This document shows positions 22,459-31,383 of a DNA stretch of 64,000 bases, piece after piece. Every line of letters starts with the position of its first letter. Position 1 is the stretch's first letter. Source of the stretch: HGM04593 sp045592125 (GTDB taxonomy: Bacteria; Bacteroidota; Bacteroidia; Bacteroidales; Bacteroidaceae). The notes under the pieces were generated by a model. That model did not search any database and was not told the origin of the DNA. It was given only the letters and a program-made list of their open reading frames with translations. Location: contig JAZNUE010000046.1 in assembly GCA_045592125.1 (NCBI GenBank), positions 1-64,000 of the forward strand. Reading direction: 5' to 3'. Made by a program: the position numbers and the translations under genes.

Positions 22459-23232
22459 ATGAAAAAGACTCTTATAGCACTCCTTGCAGGTTTCATCGCC
22501 ATTTCGGCAACAGCAAAGACTGGCGATGTAAATGACACAGACAAGAACCTCATTAAGGCAGCACTCATGGGATGGCACATACGCCTCAGCGCTGGATATA
22601 ACCTCGGAGGCACGGCCCCGCTGCCAATGCCAGTGGAAATACGCGGCATTGAAGGTTTCAACCCTGGCCTCAACCTTTCGATAGAGGGTTCAGTGGAGAA
22701 GATGTTCGGCAAAAGCGACTGGGGAGTGCGCTGGGGAGTAAGGCTAGAGACAAAAGGCATGACTACAGATGCCGACACCAAGAACTACTACATGCAGGTG
22801 CAGAACGGCGACGGCACTGTGAGCGGCTACTGGACAGGCAAGGTGGAGACAAGGGTAAAGAACACATACCTGACAATCCCGCTGCTTGCTGTGTACCGCA
22901 TTAACGAGAGGTGGAACATCTCGGCCGGCGCATACGCATCGTACCTGCTCGACGGCGAGTTCACAGGAGCGGCATATGACGGGTATCTGCGCGAAGGCGA
23001 CCCAACAGGCATAAAGACCGAGCTGGACAACGCGCGCTACGACTTCAGCAGCGACATGCTCAAGTTCAACTGGGGCCTGCAGGCAGGCGGGGAGTACAGG
23101 GCATACAGGCACCTGGCAATATTCGCTAACCTCAAGTGGGGCCTGAACGGGATATTCCCCCGCGGATACAGCTGCGTTACATTCCCGCTGTACCCCATCT
23201 ACGGGACATTGGGATTCACGTACTTGTTCTAA
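22459..23232 (+). CDS. PorT-family outer-membrane beta-barrel protein
   Basis: A 257-residue protein with a signal peptide (residues 1-19) and repeated amphipathic strands that end in an aromatic residue, TLGFTYLF, the typical C terminus of an outer-membrane barrel. The pattern fits the OMP_b-brl_2 / PorT-like group. Its position between a PCMD lipoprotein and a calycin-like secreted protein suggests one envelope unit. The substrate or partner is unknown. Confidence 0.78.
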   Translation: MKKTLIALLAGFIAISATAKTGDVNDTDKNLIKAALMGWHIRLSAGYNLGGTAPLPMPVEIRGIEGFNPGLNLSIEGSVEKMFGKSDWGVRWGVRLETKGMTTDADTKNYYMQVQNGDGTVSGYWTGKVETRVKNTYLTIPLLAVYRINERWNISAGAYASYLLDGEFTGAAYDGYLREGDPTGIKTELDNARYDFSSDMLKFNWGLQAGGEYRAYRHLAIFANLKWGLNGIFPRGYSCVTFPLYPIYGTLGFTYLF

Positions 23233-23269
23233 TAAGAAACTGCTATTTACAAACATAAATTAAATGCTT

Positions 23270-24268
23270 ATGAAGAAATTTTTACTCACAATGGCAGTTG
23301 CAATGACAACACTCTTTGCAACAGCACAGACAAAGACCTACACCGACAATCTCACTGTATCTGTCAACGGAGAGACATCTGCTCCACAGCAGACAACAAT
23401 CAATGTAGAGAAGAGTAGTGACGGTTATACACTCTCGCTCAATAATTTCATGCTCGTTGATACCGAAAGCACTATCCCTGTAGGTAACATCGTTATCCAC
23501 AACATTGCAGCAGAAGAGGCTGACGGAGTGAAGAATTTCGCAGTGAAGCAGAACATAAACATTGTAGAGGGTGATGTTGAGGAGGATTACTGGATGGGGC
23601 CGATGATTGGCGAGGTTCCTGTTGACATGACCGGCAAAATGACCGACGGTTCACTCTACTGCACCATCAGTATCGACCTTACAGAGACTATGGGCCAGGT
23701 AATCGACGTGGTATTCGGCAAGGACATCAAGGCCGCACGCAGCTACACCGACGAACTTGTTGTAACAATCAACGGCAATTCAAGCGCTCCACAGCAGACA
23801 ACAATCAATGTAGATGAGAAGACCGACGGCACATACACCCTGTCGCTCAACAACTTCATGCTTGCAAGCGGGGATGGCGTAATACCTGTTGGCAACATAG
23901 TCCTGCACAACATTGCAGCAGAAGAGGCTGACGGTATCAGGAACTTCGCAGTGAAGCAGAACATAAACATTGTAGAGGGTGATGTTGAGGCGGATTACTG
24001 GATGGGTCCAACTCTCGGCGAAGTGCAGGTTGACCTTACAGGCAAGATGACTGACTACAAGCTCTACTGCAACATTGATATTGACATGACCAGTACGCTG
24101 GGCCAGGTAATCAACGTAAAGTTCGGCAATGAAGGCCTTGCTGGTATCGGGGACATTGCAGGAGAGCAGGGCGTAAAGGTTATCTTTGACATCACAGGCC
24201 GCCGTATTGACACGGTAACAGCACCTGGTATCTACATTGTTAACGGCAAGAAGGTACTTGTCAAGTAA
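23270..24268 (+). CDS. Secreted protein with two tandem calycin-like domains and a T9SS-type C-terminal signal
   Basis: A 332-residue protein with a signal peptide ending ATAQ. Two calycin-like domains follow, each starting with YTD-L-V-VNG and containing SAPQQTTINV, LSLNNFML, GNIVxHNIAAEEADG and NFAVKQNINIVEGDVE. The last 45 residues (GVKVIFDITGRRIDTVTAPG and IYIVNGKKVLVK) look like a T9SS sorting domain, and the T9SS genes lie 0.3 kb downstream. The two domains are nearly identical in DNA over about 100 nt. I used the second ATG (23270, MKKFLL); an in-frame ATG lies at 23264. Confidence 0.78.
   Translation: MKKFLLTMAVAMTTLFATAQTKTYTDNLTVSVNGETSAPQQTTINVEKSSDGYTLSLNNFMLVDTESTIPVGNIVIHNIAAEEADGVKNFAVKQNINIVEGDVEEDYWMGPMIGEVPVDMTGKMTDGSLYCTISIDLTETMGQVIDVVFGKDIKAARSYTDELVVTINGNSSAPQQTTINVDEKTDGTYTLSLNNFMLASGDGVIPVGNIVLHNIAAEEADGIRNFAVKQNINIVEGDVEADYWMGPTLGEVQVDLTGKMTDYKLYCNIDIDMTSTLGQVINVKFGNEGLAGIGDIAGEQGVKVIFDITGRRIDTVTAPGIYIVNGKKVLVK
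23498..24006 (+). repeat. Internal direct repeat within the calycin-like gene
   Basis: The block 23498-23598 recurs at 23906-24006, a 408-nt offset, with only a handful of differences. Both contain the segment coding for NFAVKQNINIVEGDVE with identical nucleotides. This is a recent or homogenised duplication of a whole domain. Confidence 0.85.
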
Positions 24269-24320
24269 TATCCATTTTACCTTAAGGGGGTTCATCAGCG
24301 CCCCGCGGGCGACCTACGAC

Positions 24321-24347
24321 GGAGCGACGAGGAATCTCCAGCAAGCC
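24321..24347 (+). repeat. Copy B of the AGCGACGAGG repeat
   Basis: GGAGCGACGAGGAATCTCCA followed by GCAAGCC. It matches copy A (8845-8873) over AGCGACGAGGA, CTCCAGC and AGCC, and copy C at 19955-19976 over the core only. Confidence 0.45.
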
Positions 24348-24373
24348 TTGTAACTTGTCAATTCATACAAGCC

Positions 24374-24409
24374 TAAATGAGCTGTGCCAGGCCTGGCACA
24401 GCCCATTTA
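24374..24409 (+). terminator. Terminator after the calycin-like gene
   Basis: TAAATGAGCTGTGCCAGG (24374-24391) pairs with CCTGGCACAGCCCATTTA (24392-24409) with one mismatch. Next to it CATTTAGTATACT is repeated in tandem (24403-24415, 24416-24428). No gene is seen in 24269-24579. Confidence 0.75.
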
Positions 24410-24579
24410 GTATACTCATTTAGTATACTGCCAGTCCAGACTGTTCACCTGCACTGCTATTGGTTATTATGTAGATTTTTGCGAAATTTGCATGTCGCGA
24501 AGAAATATTTTCGCCAAAAAGGCGCCAAGATACAATACCATGGGCCTTTCCACGTTGATAATGAGGTAAATTGAGCAAA

Positions 24580-25521
24580 ATGAGAAAGTGGTTACTGATA
24601 CTGCTGCTGGCTGCTGGCACGTACTCTGCGGTACGCGCGCAGTATGACGTGCACTTCACCCATTACTGGAAAATGCTCAACTTCTACAACCCTGCAGGAG
24701 CAGGCGCCGAGCGCAAGATGTTCGCATATGCCGCATACAGCAACCAGATGTCGGGCTTTGAGCACAGTCCAAAGAGCATGCTGCTGAACATTGACGCGCC
24801 CATCCCTTTCATACGCGGCGACCACAACCTGGGACTTGGGGCGCTGAACGACGACATAGGGCTCTTCAGCAACCAGCACGTATACCTCAACTACGCCTAT
24901 GCCTTCAGGCTCCTCGGCGGCAGGCTTGCCGTTGGCGCACAGGCCGGAATACTCAACAGCACTTTTGACAGCAAGGACATTGACCTAGGGGGCGAAAGCA
25001 ACGACCCCGCATTCCCCAGCGGGAATGCCGACGGGAACTCGGTAGACTTCGGCGCAGGCATACTCTACCAGCACAAGTACTTCTATGCAGGCGTGTCGGG
25101 CCTTCACCTCAATGCCCCCACCATACTGCTAGGAGAAAAGAACGAGATTAAGATATCCCAGTACTTTAATTTCATGGCCGGAGGCAATATACCGGTGAAA
25201 AATACGTTAATAACAGTACAGCCCTCATTGCAGGTGATGACTGACCTTGTGGCGTGGCGCGCCGACATAACAGCCCGCGGGACATATGAATATGGCGGCA
25301 AGCAGTTCTTTGGCGGCCTCACGTACAGTCCAGGTATCTCAGTAGCCTTCTTTGCAGGACTTGAGATTATGAACATAACGGCAGGCTACGGATACGAGCT
25401 CTTCACTTCGGGTGTCGGCGCGGCCAACGGCAGCCATGACATATTCCTGGGCTACCAGATAGACCTTGACATATTCAAGAAAGAAAAAAATAAACATAAC
25501 AGTATAAGAGTATTACAATGA
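24580..25521 (+). CDS. porP: PorP/SprF family T9SS outer-membrane protein
   Basis: A 313-residue PorP/SprF protein. It has a signal peptide (about residues 1-20), then YDVHFTHYWKMLNFYNPAGAG, the hallmark opening of the family, followed by barrel-like strands such as LGLGALNDDIGLFSNQHVYLNYAYA. The C-terminal segment includes DIFLGYQIDLD. PorP-type proteins work with the PorK/N ring at the outer membrane. I used the ATG at 24580 rather than a TTG 9 nt upstream. The stop overlaps the gldK start (ATGA). Confidence 0.92.
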   Translation: MRKWLLILLLAAGTYSAVRAQYDVHFTHYWKMLNFYNPAGAGAERKMFAYAAYSNQMSGFEHSPKSMLLNIDAPIPFIRGDHNLGLGALNDDIGLFSNQHVYLNYAYAFRLLGGRLAVGAQAGILNSTFDSKDIDLGGESNDPAFPSGNADGNSVDFGAGILYQHKYFYAGVSGLHLNAPTILLGEKNEIKISQYFNFMAGGNIPVKNTLITVQPSLQVMTDLVAWRADITARGTYEYGGKQFFGGLTYSPGISVAFFAGLEIMNITAGYGYELFTSGVGAANGSHDIFLGYQIDLDIFKKEKNKHNSIRVLQ

Positions 25522-26951
25522 TGAAGAAATCGGTTTTTCTCTCAGTTCTTCTTCTCTCATCCGCGGTTATCTCGTGCATGGGTCCACGTACCGGAATAAG
25601 CAATTCGCAAGGCGGCGAGGTTACCGGGATAAGCGGCACCGCCGTCAATGAGCCTACGCCATACGGCATGGTATTCGTCCCAAGAGGCTCAATAAAGGTC
25701 GGCGACGAGAAGAGCGACTCTCTTTGGGGAACCAGCGCGCCTGTAAAGAGCATATCGGTTGACGCATTCTGGATGGACGAGACCGAAGTGTCAAACGCCA
25801 AGTACCGCCAGTTTGTGTTCTGGGTACGCGACTCCATCATCCGCGAGCGCCTTGCCGACCCTGCATACGGCGGCGACGAGACATTCAAGATTACCGAGGA
25901 CGAATATGGCGAGCCCATCACGCCATACCTCAATTGGAAGAAGCCCATCCCCTGGAAGAAACCTACCGAGGATGAGCAGCGCGCCATTGAGAGCGTGTAC
26001 GTTGTGAACCCCATAACTGGCGAGAAGATGCTCGACGCAGCACAGATGAACTACCGCTACGAAATCTATGACTACACCCAGGCAGCACTGCGCCGCAACC
26101 GCCTCAACCCCGAGGAGCGCAACCGAAACACCGACATTCCGGTAAACTATGACGAGGTGATAACAATATCAAAGGACACCGCATACATCGACGATGAGGG
26201 CAACATCGTAAGGGAGACCATAAACCGTGCGCTCTCAAGTCCATACGACTTCCTCAATACATACATTGTAAACGTGTACCCCGACACCACATGCTGGGTG
26301 AACGACTTCCCAAACGCCAATAACGAGACATACCTGCAGCTCTACTTCAGCCACCCCAACTACGACAGCCATCCGGTAGTGGGAGTAAGCTGGGAGCAGG
26401 CCAACGCCTTCTGTGCATGGCGCACAGAGTACCTGCTCAAGGGCCTTGGCGCGCAGGCAAAGTGGATACAGCGCTACCGCCTGCCATCAGAGGCAGAGTG
26501 GGAATACGCAGCACGCGGCAAGGAAGGCAGCCGTTTCCCATGGGAGCAGGACGACACAAAGAGCGACCAGGGGTGCTACTACGCCAACTACAAGCCAGGC
26601 GAGGGCAACTATACCAAGGACGGCAGCCTAATCACATCGCGCTGCGGAATATTCTCGGCAAACTCGAACGGCCTGTACGACATGGCAGGAAACGTTGCCG
26701 AGTGGACTTCGACCGTATACACCGAGGCGGGAGTGCTGCAGATGAGCGACATTAACCCCGACCTGCGCTACCGGGCCGCAAAGGAGGACCCCTACAGCAT
26801 GAAGAAGAAGACCGTGCGCGGCGGTTCATGGAAGGACCCCGTAAAGTTCATCCAGGGAGCGACAAGGACATCGGAATACCAGAACGAGTCACGCTCATAC
26901 ATAGGTTTCCGCTGCGTGCGCAGCTATGCCGGGACTGAGCGCAAGAGATAA
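25518..26951 (+). CDS. gldK: T9SS ring lipoprotein GldK/PorK
   Basis: A 477-residue lipoprotein with lipobox VISC (Cys about residue 20). The body is a formylglycine-generating-enzyme-like (SUMF1) fold: GMVFVPRGSIKVGDE near residue 50, WMDETEVSNAKYRQF near residue 91, HPVVGVSWEQANAFCAWRTE and RLPSEAEWEYAARGKEG further on, ending VRGGSWKD and YIGFRCVRS. GldK and GldN form the large periplasmic ring of the T9SS. It is translationally coupled to porP and lies 43 nt before gldL. Confidence 0.95.
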   Translation: MMKKSVFLSVLLLSSAVISCMGPRTGISNSQGGEVTGISGTAVNEPTPYGMVFVPRGSIKVGDEKSDSLWGTSAPVKSISVDAFWMDETEVSNAKYRQFVFWVRDSIIRERLADPAYGGDETFKITEDEYGEPITPYLNWKKPIPWKKPTEDEQRAIESVYVVNPITGEKMLDAAQMNYRYEIYDYTQAALRRNRLNPEERNRNTDIPVNYDEVITISKDTAYIDDEGNIVRETINRALSSPYDFLNTYIVNVYPDTTCWVNDFPNANNETYLQLYFSHPNYDSHPVVGVSWEQANAFCAWRTEYLLKGLGAQAKWIQRYRLPSEAEWEYAARGKEGSRFPWEQDDTKSDQGCYYANYKPGEGNYTKDGSLITSRCGIFSANSNGLYDMAGNVAEWTSTVYTEAGVLQMSDINPDLRYRAAKEDPYSMKKKTVRGGSWKDPVKFIQGATRTSEYQNESRSYIGFRCVRSYAGTERKR

Positions 26952-26994
26952 AAGAAGAGAGACTTAAAAGGACAAGAATAAAAAAGGACAGTAT

Positions 26995-27720
26995 ATGAAA
27001 AAGGCTAAAGGTATTTTAAGCAGCATACAGGCATTCATGGACTCACCGCGAGGAAAGACAATCCTGAACTACCTCTACAGCTGGGGCGCTGCGATTGTGA
27101 TTCTGGGCACCCTTTTTAAGCTCACGCACATGGCAGGAGCGAACATTATGCTCTTTGTGGGCATGGGAACAGAGGTTATCGTGTTCTTCTTCTCTGCATT
27201 CGAGCGTCCCTATGAGGTTGCCGACGAGGAGACAGAGAGCGCGCCACGCGCCGCAGGCGGACAGCCCATAGTCATCAACGGACCAATTGTTACAGGAAGC
27301 AGAGACTATGCCTACGGGCAGGAAGAGCAGCAGGAATGCTATTTTGACACAGGAATGCATGCAGCCAATAACGGGCAGCCAATACCCGTACCTGACGCTG
27401 GAACCATAAATGAGATGGACAAGGTAACCGAAGAGTATATTGAGCAGGTACGCGCACTCAACGAGGCAATACAGAACATTGCAATGCAGACCGAGGCGCT
27501 TGGCCAGAACCTTGAGGAGATGGAGACCCTCAGGCGCAACCTCACAGGCGTCAATGCCGTATACGAGATACAGCTGCGTAATGCCAGCGGCCAGCTTAGC
27601 TCGCTTGACCAGGTCAACGAGCAGACACAGAAGATGGCAAGGCAGGTCGAAGAGCTCAACACGCTCTATGCCCGCATGATTGAGGCAATGACAACAAACA
27701 CGAACCGTCAACAAATATAA
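26995..27720 (+). CDS. gldL: T9SS motor protein GldL/PorL
   Basis: A 241-residue inner-membrane protein. Two helices lie near residues 27-42 and 50-68, with the strongly conserved glutamate E60 inside the second (FVGMGTEVIVFFFSAFE). GldL with GldM forms the proton-driven motor of the T9SS, and this glutamate is the proposed proton-relay residue. A cytoplasmic coiled-coil region follows (about 140-235, ALGQNLEEMETLRRNLTG). The order K-L-M-N is conserved across Bacteroidetes. Confidence 0.96.
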   Translation: MKKAKGILSSIQAFMDSPRGKTILNYLYSWGAAIVILGTLFKLTHMAGANIMLFVGMGTEVIVFFFSAFERPYEVADEETESAPRAAGGQPIVINGPIVTGSRDYAYGQEEQQECYFDTGMHAANNGQPIPVPDAGTINEMDKVTEEYIEQVRALNEAIQNIAMQTEALGQNLEEMETLRRNLTGVNAVYEIQLRNASGQLSSLDQVNEQTQKMARQVEELNTLYARMIEAMTTNTNRQQI

Positions 27721-27732
27721 TCCAGGCAGACG

Positions 27733-29304
27733 ATGAAAATCAAGAAACAGAAAGTCTCACCACGTCAGAAGATGATTAACCTCATGTACGTCCTTCTGAT
27801 GGCGATGCTTGCCTTGAACGTATCTTCGGACGTGCTGCATGGCTTCACGCTTGTTGACGAGAGCCTCTCAAAGAGTGCCTCCAACACCAACAGGCAGAAC
27901 GATATGCTGTACGACGCATTCGGGAAGAGCCTTGAGCAGAACCCCGAGAAGGTGCGCGAATGGTATGAGCGTGCAATAGAGGTGAGAAGACTCTCGGACG
28001 AGCTGTATGACTATGCAGACGAGCTTAAAGTGCGCATTGCCAAGAAGACAGACGGTGAAGAGGGTGACTATACCAGCCTAAAGAACCGTGAGGACCTTGA
28101 GGCGGCCACATATGTCATGCTGACTTCAGGTGAGGGCCAGGCGCTGTACGACGCTATAACAGAGTACCGCACCAGGCTCCTTGAGATGGTGACCGAGCCG
28201 TCGCAGCAGGAAATCATCCTTACAAGCCTGAGCACAGACGTCCCTAACAGAGACATCTCCCTGCTCAAGAACTGGCAGGAGTACCATTTTGAGAACATGC
28301 CGGCCATTGCGGCCATCACACTGCTCACGAAGATACAGAACGATGTGCGCTATGTTGAGGGCGAGGTCCTTCACACACTGTCAAAGAACATTGACATGGG
28401 CGATGTGCGAGTGAACCAGATACAGGCATTAGTGATACCCACATCAAAGAATATCGTACGAGGGGGAAACTTCTCGGCACAGATAATCCTTGCCGCGGTT
28501 GACTCTACACAGCGTCCGCAGATATATATCGGCGACCAGCTGCTGGAATCGGAGAACGGAGAGTACAGCGTACAGTGCAACAAGACTGGCGACTTCACCC
28601 TCAACGGGCACATGCTAGTGAATGACGGCGCTGGCACGCAGACACGCTATGACTTCTCGCAGGCCTATACAGTGGTTGACCCCACTGCGACCGTCAGCGC
28701 ATCCATGATGAACGTGCTCTATGCTGGATACTCGAACCCTGTAAGCATATCTGTACCAGGAGTTCCGGGCAGCAAGATTTCTGCAAGCATATCAAAGGGA
28801 AGCGGAAGCATAAAGAGCGACGGCAAGGGCGGATATATCGTAGTACCCACAAAGGTTGGGGAAGAGGTAAGCATAGGTGTAACTGCGCGTAATGACGGCG
28901 GCAAGAACCAGAGCATGGGAGAATATACCTTCCGCGTGCGCCAGCTGCCCGACCCCACCCCGTTCATCGAGTACAAGGACAAGGACGGCAACACACAGCG
29001 CTACCGCGGCGGCAGAGGCCTGAGCAAGCAGGCGCTCATGAGCTCCACAGGCATTGTGGCAGCCATTGATGACGGGTTGCTGAACATCGGTTTCAGGGTA
29101 CTCTCATTCGAGACGGTATTCTTTGACAACATGGGCAATGCCAAGCCCATGACATCGGAAGGGACAGACTTCTCGGCACGCCAGAAGGATATGATACGCG
29201 ACCTTGGCCGCGGCAAGCGCTTCTATATATCGCACGTGAAGGCAGTTGGCCCCGACAACGTAGAGCGCCTGCTCCCGACAACACTCGAGGTTATAATAAA
29301 CTAG
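27733..29304 (+). CDS. gldM: T9SS motor protein GldM/PorM
   Basis: A 523-residue protein with one N-terminal helix (INLMYVLLMAMLALNVSSDV at about 15-34) and a long periplasmic part made of helical and Ig-like domains. GldM spans the periplasm and links the inner-membrane motor to the GldK/N ring. The C-terminal end (TLEVIIN) and the segment PFIEYKDKDGN match the family. It is 12 nt from gldL. Confidence 0.96.
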   Translation: MKIKKQKVSPRQKMINLMYVLLMAMLALNVSSDVLHGFTLVDESLSKSASNTNRQNDMLYDAFGKSLEQNPEKVREWYERAIEVRRLSDELYDYADELKVRIAKKTDGEEGDYTSLKNREDLEAATYVMLTSGEGQALYDAITEYRTRLLEMVTEPSQQEIILTSLSTDVPNRDISLLKNWQEYHFENMPAIAAITLLTKIQNDVRYVEGEVLHTLSKNIDMGDVRVNQIQALVIPTSKNIVRGGNFSAQIILAAVDSTQRPQIYIGDQLLESENGEYSVQCNKTGDFTLNGHMLVNDGAGTQTRYDFSQAYTVVDPTATVSASMMNVLYAGYSNPVSISVPGVPGSKISASISKGSGSIKSDGKGGYIVVPTKVGEEVSIGVTARNDGGKNQSMGEYTFRVRQLPDPTPFIEYKDKDGNTQRYRGGRGLSKQALMSSTGIVAAIDDGLLNIGFRVLSFETVFFDNMGNAKPMTSEGTDFSARQKDMIRDLGRGKRFYISHVKAVGPDNVERLLPTTLEVIIN

Positions 29305-29325
29305 AAACGAACAAACAATACAGTT

Positions 29326-30426
29326 ATGCAATACATAAGCCGACTATTGATTATCGCAGCGTTCCTCATGGCCGCACAGGTATCCCTGTCGCAGCCGCCA
29401 GCACGCCAGCAAGGAAAGGCAAAGAAGGAGAACAAGGCAGGAGTGTCAAGCGAAGTTCCCGGACTCAGCGAGAGGGCCAGGAGCCAGTATCCTGGCACTG
29501 TGGTCCCGCAGGAGGTTGAGTGGAAACGCGATGTATACCGCGTGCTCGACCTTGAGAAGGAAGAGAACGCGTCGCTCTACTACCCTGTTGAGCCAATGGG
29601 GAACAGCATGAACCTGTTCACTTTTCTCTTCAAGAACATCCTAAATGGAGAGATCACAGCATACGAATACAGCCTTGACGGATATGAGTCATTCGCTGCG
29701 GAAAATATCATAGACATAAAGGAAATGCTTGACGACTACCGCATATTCTATGAGGAGACAGATGGCAGGCTGCTGGTCAGCAAAAGCGACATTCCCAGCG
29801 CAGAGGTCCTTAGCTACTACATCAAGGAGAGCCATTACTATGACAACAAGACAGGAACATACGGCAAGCGCATAACAGCCATGTGCCCTGTACTGCACCG
29901 CACAAGCGACGAGTTTACCACACAGGTAACGAAATACCCCATGTTCTGGATCAATTACGACGAGGCCGCGCCATTGCTCGCACAGCAGAAGGTGATGACT
30001 AGCAGCCTTAACAATGTCTCCTCAATGAGCCTTGACGACTATTTTGCCAAAAGTGAATACAAAGGCGACATCTACAAGACTGTGAACATGCGCAACCTTG
30101 CAATCTCGCAGTACTGCAAGGACTCTACGGAGGTAAAGAAGGAACAGCAGAAGATTGAGCGCCAGCTCAAGGACTTCCGCACAAACCTGTGGAACACTAA
30201 GACGGTTGCCGAGATGGAGCAAGATTCTATAGCTGCTGCAGCCAAGGCAGCAAATGACTCGATAGAATCGGCAAAAGAACCTGAAAAGAAGGCAAAGAAG
30301 AGTGTGCGCAGGACCGCAAAAGAGAAGCAGCCTAAGGCAAAGAAAGAGGCCAGGCAGAAGAAGCAGAGTGAGCAGAATGGCAATAGCGGTGCCGCAAAAG
30401 TATCGGTACGGCGCGCACGCAGGTAA
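29326..30426 (+). CDS. gldN: T9SS ring protein GldN/PorN
   Basis: A 366-residue periplasmic protein with a signal peptide (residues about 1-22). The central region VEWKRDVYRVLDLEKEENAS and MNLFTFLFKNILNGEITAYE are the GldN signature. The C-terminal 60 residues are unusually basic and Lys/Ala-rich (KKAKKSVRRTAKEKQPKAKK), a tail that varies between species. It ends the core T9SS operon. Confidence 0.95.
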   Translation: MQYISRLLIIAAFLMAAQVSLSQPPARQQGKAKKENKAGVSSEVPGLSERARSQYPGTVVPQEVEWKRDVYRVLDLEKEENASLYYPVEPMGNSMNLFTFLFKNILNGEITAYEYSLDGYESFAAENIIDIKEMLDDYRIFYEETDGRLLVSKSDIPSAEVLSYYIKESHYYDNKTGTYGKRITAMCPVLHRTSDEFTTQVTKYPMFWINYDEAAPLLAQQKVMTSSLNNVSSMSLDDYFAKSEYKGDIYKTVNMRNLAISQYCKDSTEVKKEQQKIERQLKDFRTNLWNTKTVAEMEQDSIAAAAKAANDSIESAKEPEKKAKKSVRRTAKEKQPKAKKEARQKKQSEQNGNSGAAKVSVRRARR

Positions 30427-30493
30427 ACATTTTTAGCAAAAATTTGTATATTTACTTATTTTATTGTTCTTTTGTGGCATGAAATAGGTACTG

Positions 30494-30542
30494 GACAGCA
30501 TTGTAATACCATAATACCAGGACTTTACAGTGCTGTCTTTTT
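30494..30542 (+). terminator. Intrinsic terminator after gldN, or attenuator of the next gene
   Basis: GACAGCATTGTAA (30494-30506) pairs with TTACAGTGCTGTC (30525-30537) with one G-U, followed by TTTTT. A TTTG (30443-30446) and TTCTTTTG (30467-30474) with a 20-nt spacer resemble a promoter just upstream, so the hairpin could lie in the leader of the barrel gene at 30564. Confidence 0.7.
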
Positions 30543-30563
30543 AATAACTTAAAGACAAAGACC

Positions 30564-31226
30564 ATGAAAAAGTTTTTTGGAATTCTATTTGCAGTTGTGT
30601 TCTTTACAGCAATGCCTGCTGCAGCACAGTTCGATTTCGGTGTAAAGGCAGGTGTGAACATCGCAGAAAAGCCTACCAACCTTAGCGAGCTCAAGGCAGC
30701 AGTAAAGGGCAACGCAGGCTGGTATATCGGCCCAATGGCAAAATTCACAATTCCCGTAATCGGCCTTGGAATTGAGGCAGACCTTCTCTACTCACAGATA
30801 AGCACAGAGGTTGCAGGCAACGACATCAAGGGCCAGTACATCGACCTGCCTCTCTACCTGCGATACGAGCTCTCAATCCCGGCCATCAACAAGTTTGTTG
30901 AGCCTTTCATCGCTGTTGGTCCCCAGTGGAGCTGGAACATTGGCGAGAAGGAATACAATCTGGCGGACCTCACATTGGGTAATATTGGCAACAATGCAAG
31001 CCAGATTCTCTCGGAATACACATTGAAGGACAGCAAGCTGAGCCTGAACCTTGGCCTTGGTGTTGTCCTGCTCGACCATGTACAGATTCATGCCAACTAC
31101 AACCTTGCGCTCGGCAACACAAGCGAGTACCAGAAACCCGACTTGAATGCTGCACAAGGCATCTACAAGAACGTAATAAAGTCAAGGACTAACGTTTGGC
31201 AAGTATCGGTTGCCTACATCTTCTAA
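30564..31226 (+). CDS. PorT-like outer-membrane beta-barrel protein
   Basis: A 220-residue protein with a signal peptide ending AAAQ. It continues FDFGVKAGVNIAEKPTNL, a typical opening of the OMP_b-brl_2 family, and ends WQVSVAYIF with a terminal aromatic residue. It probably forms an eight-stranded barrel. It follows gldN by 137 nt but has its own likely promoter. A role in T9SS is possible, since PorT-like barrels belong to that system, but is not shown. Confidence 0.82.
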   Translation: MKKFFGILFAVVFFTAMPAAAQFDFGVKAGVNIAEKPTNLSELKAAVKGNAGWYIGPMAKFTIPVIGLGIEADLLYSQISTEVAGNDIKGQYIDLPLYLRYELSIPAINKFVEPFIAVGPQWSWNIGEKEYNLADLTLGNIGNNASQILSEYTLKDSKLSLNLGLGVVLLDHVQIHANYNLALGNTSEYQKPDLNAAQGIYKNVIKSRTNVWQVSVAYIF

Positions 31227-31241
31227 AAGAATAACGTGCAA

Positions 31242-31287
31242 CAATAATAAGTCCAGGCACTCTTGGGGGTGCCTGGACTTATTATTG
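31242..31287 (+). terminator. Intrinsic terminator after the barrel gene
   Basis: CAATAATAAGTCCAGGCAC (31242-31260) pairs perfectly with GTGCCTGGACTTATTATTG (31269-31287) around 8 nt. It serves the plus-strand gene and possibly also the convergent M23 peptidase gene. Confidence 0.85.
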
Positions 31288-31325
31288 TTACCATAGGAGA
31301 AAAGGCGAATACACCTAGGTACAAT

Positions 31326-31363
31326 AAACGGGACACTCTTCTTGCAAGAAGCCTGTCCCGTTT
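31326..31363 (-). terminator. Terminator of the M23 peptidase gene
   Basis: AAACGGGACA (31326-31335) pairs with TGTCCCGTTT (31354-31363), with an inner CTTCTTGCAAGAAG palindrome. It is 20 nt downstream of the peptidase stop codon. Confidence 0.7.
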
Positions 31364-31383
31364 GCCAATACAGCAAATCCGGT

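Noticed and set aside
23498..24006. Assembly artefact as the cause of the duplicated calycin-like domain
   Set aside because: Flanking parts of the two domains differ by many substitutions and the frame is kept, which fits true duplication.
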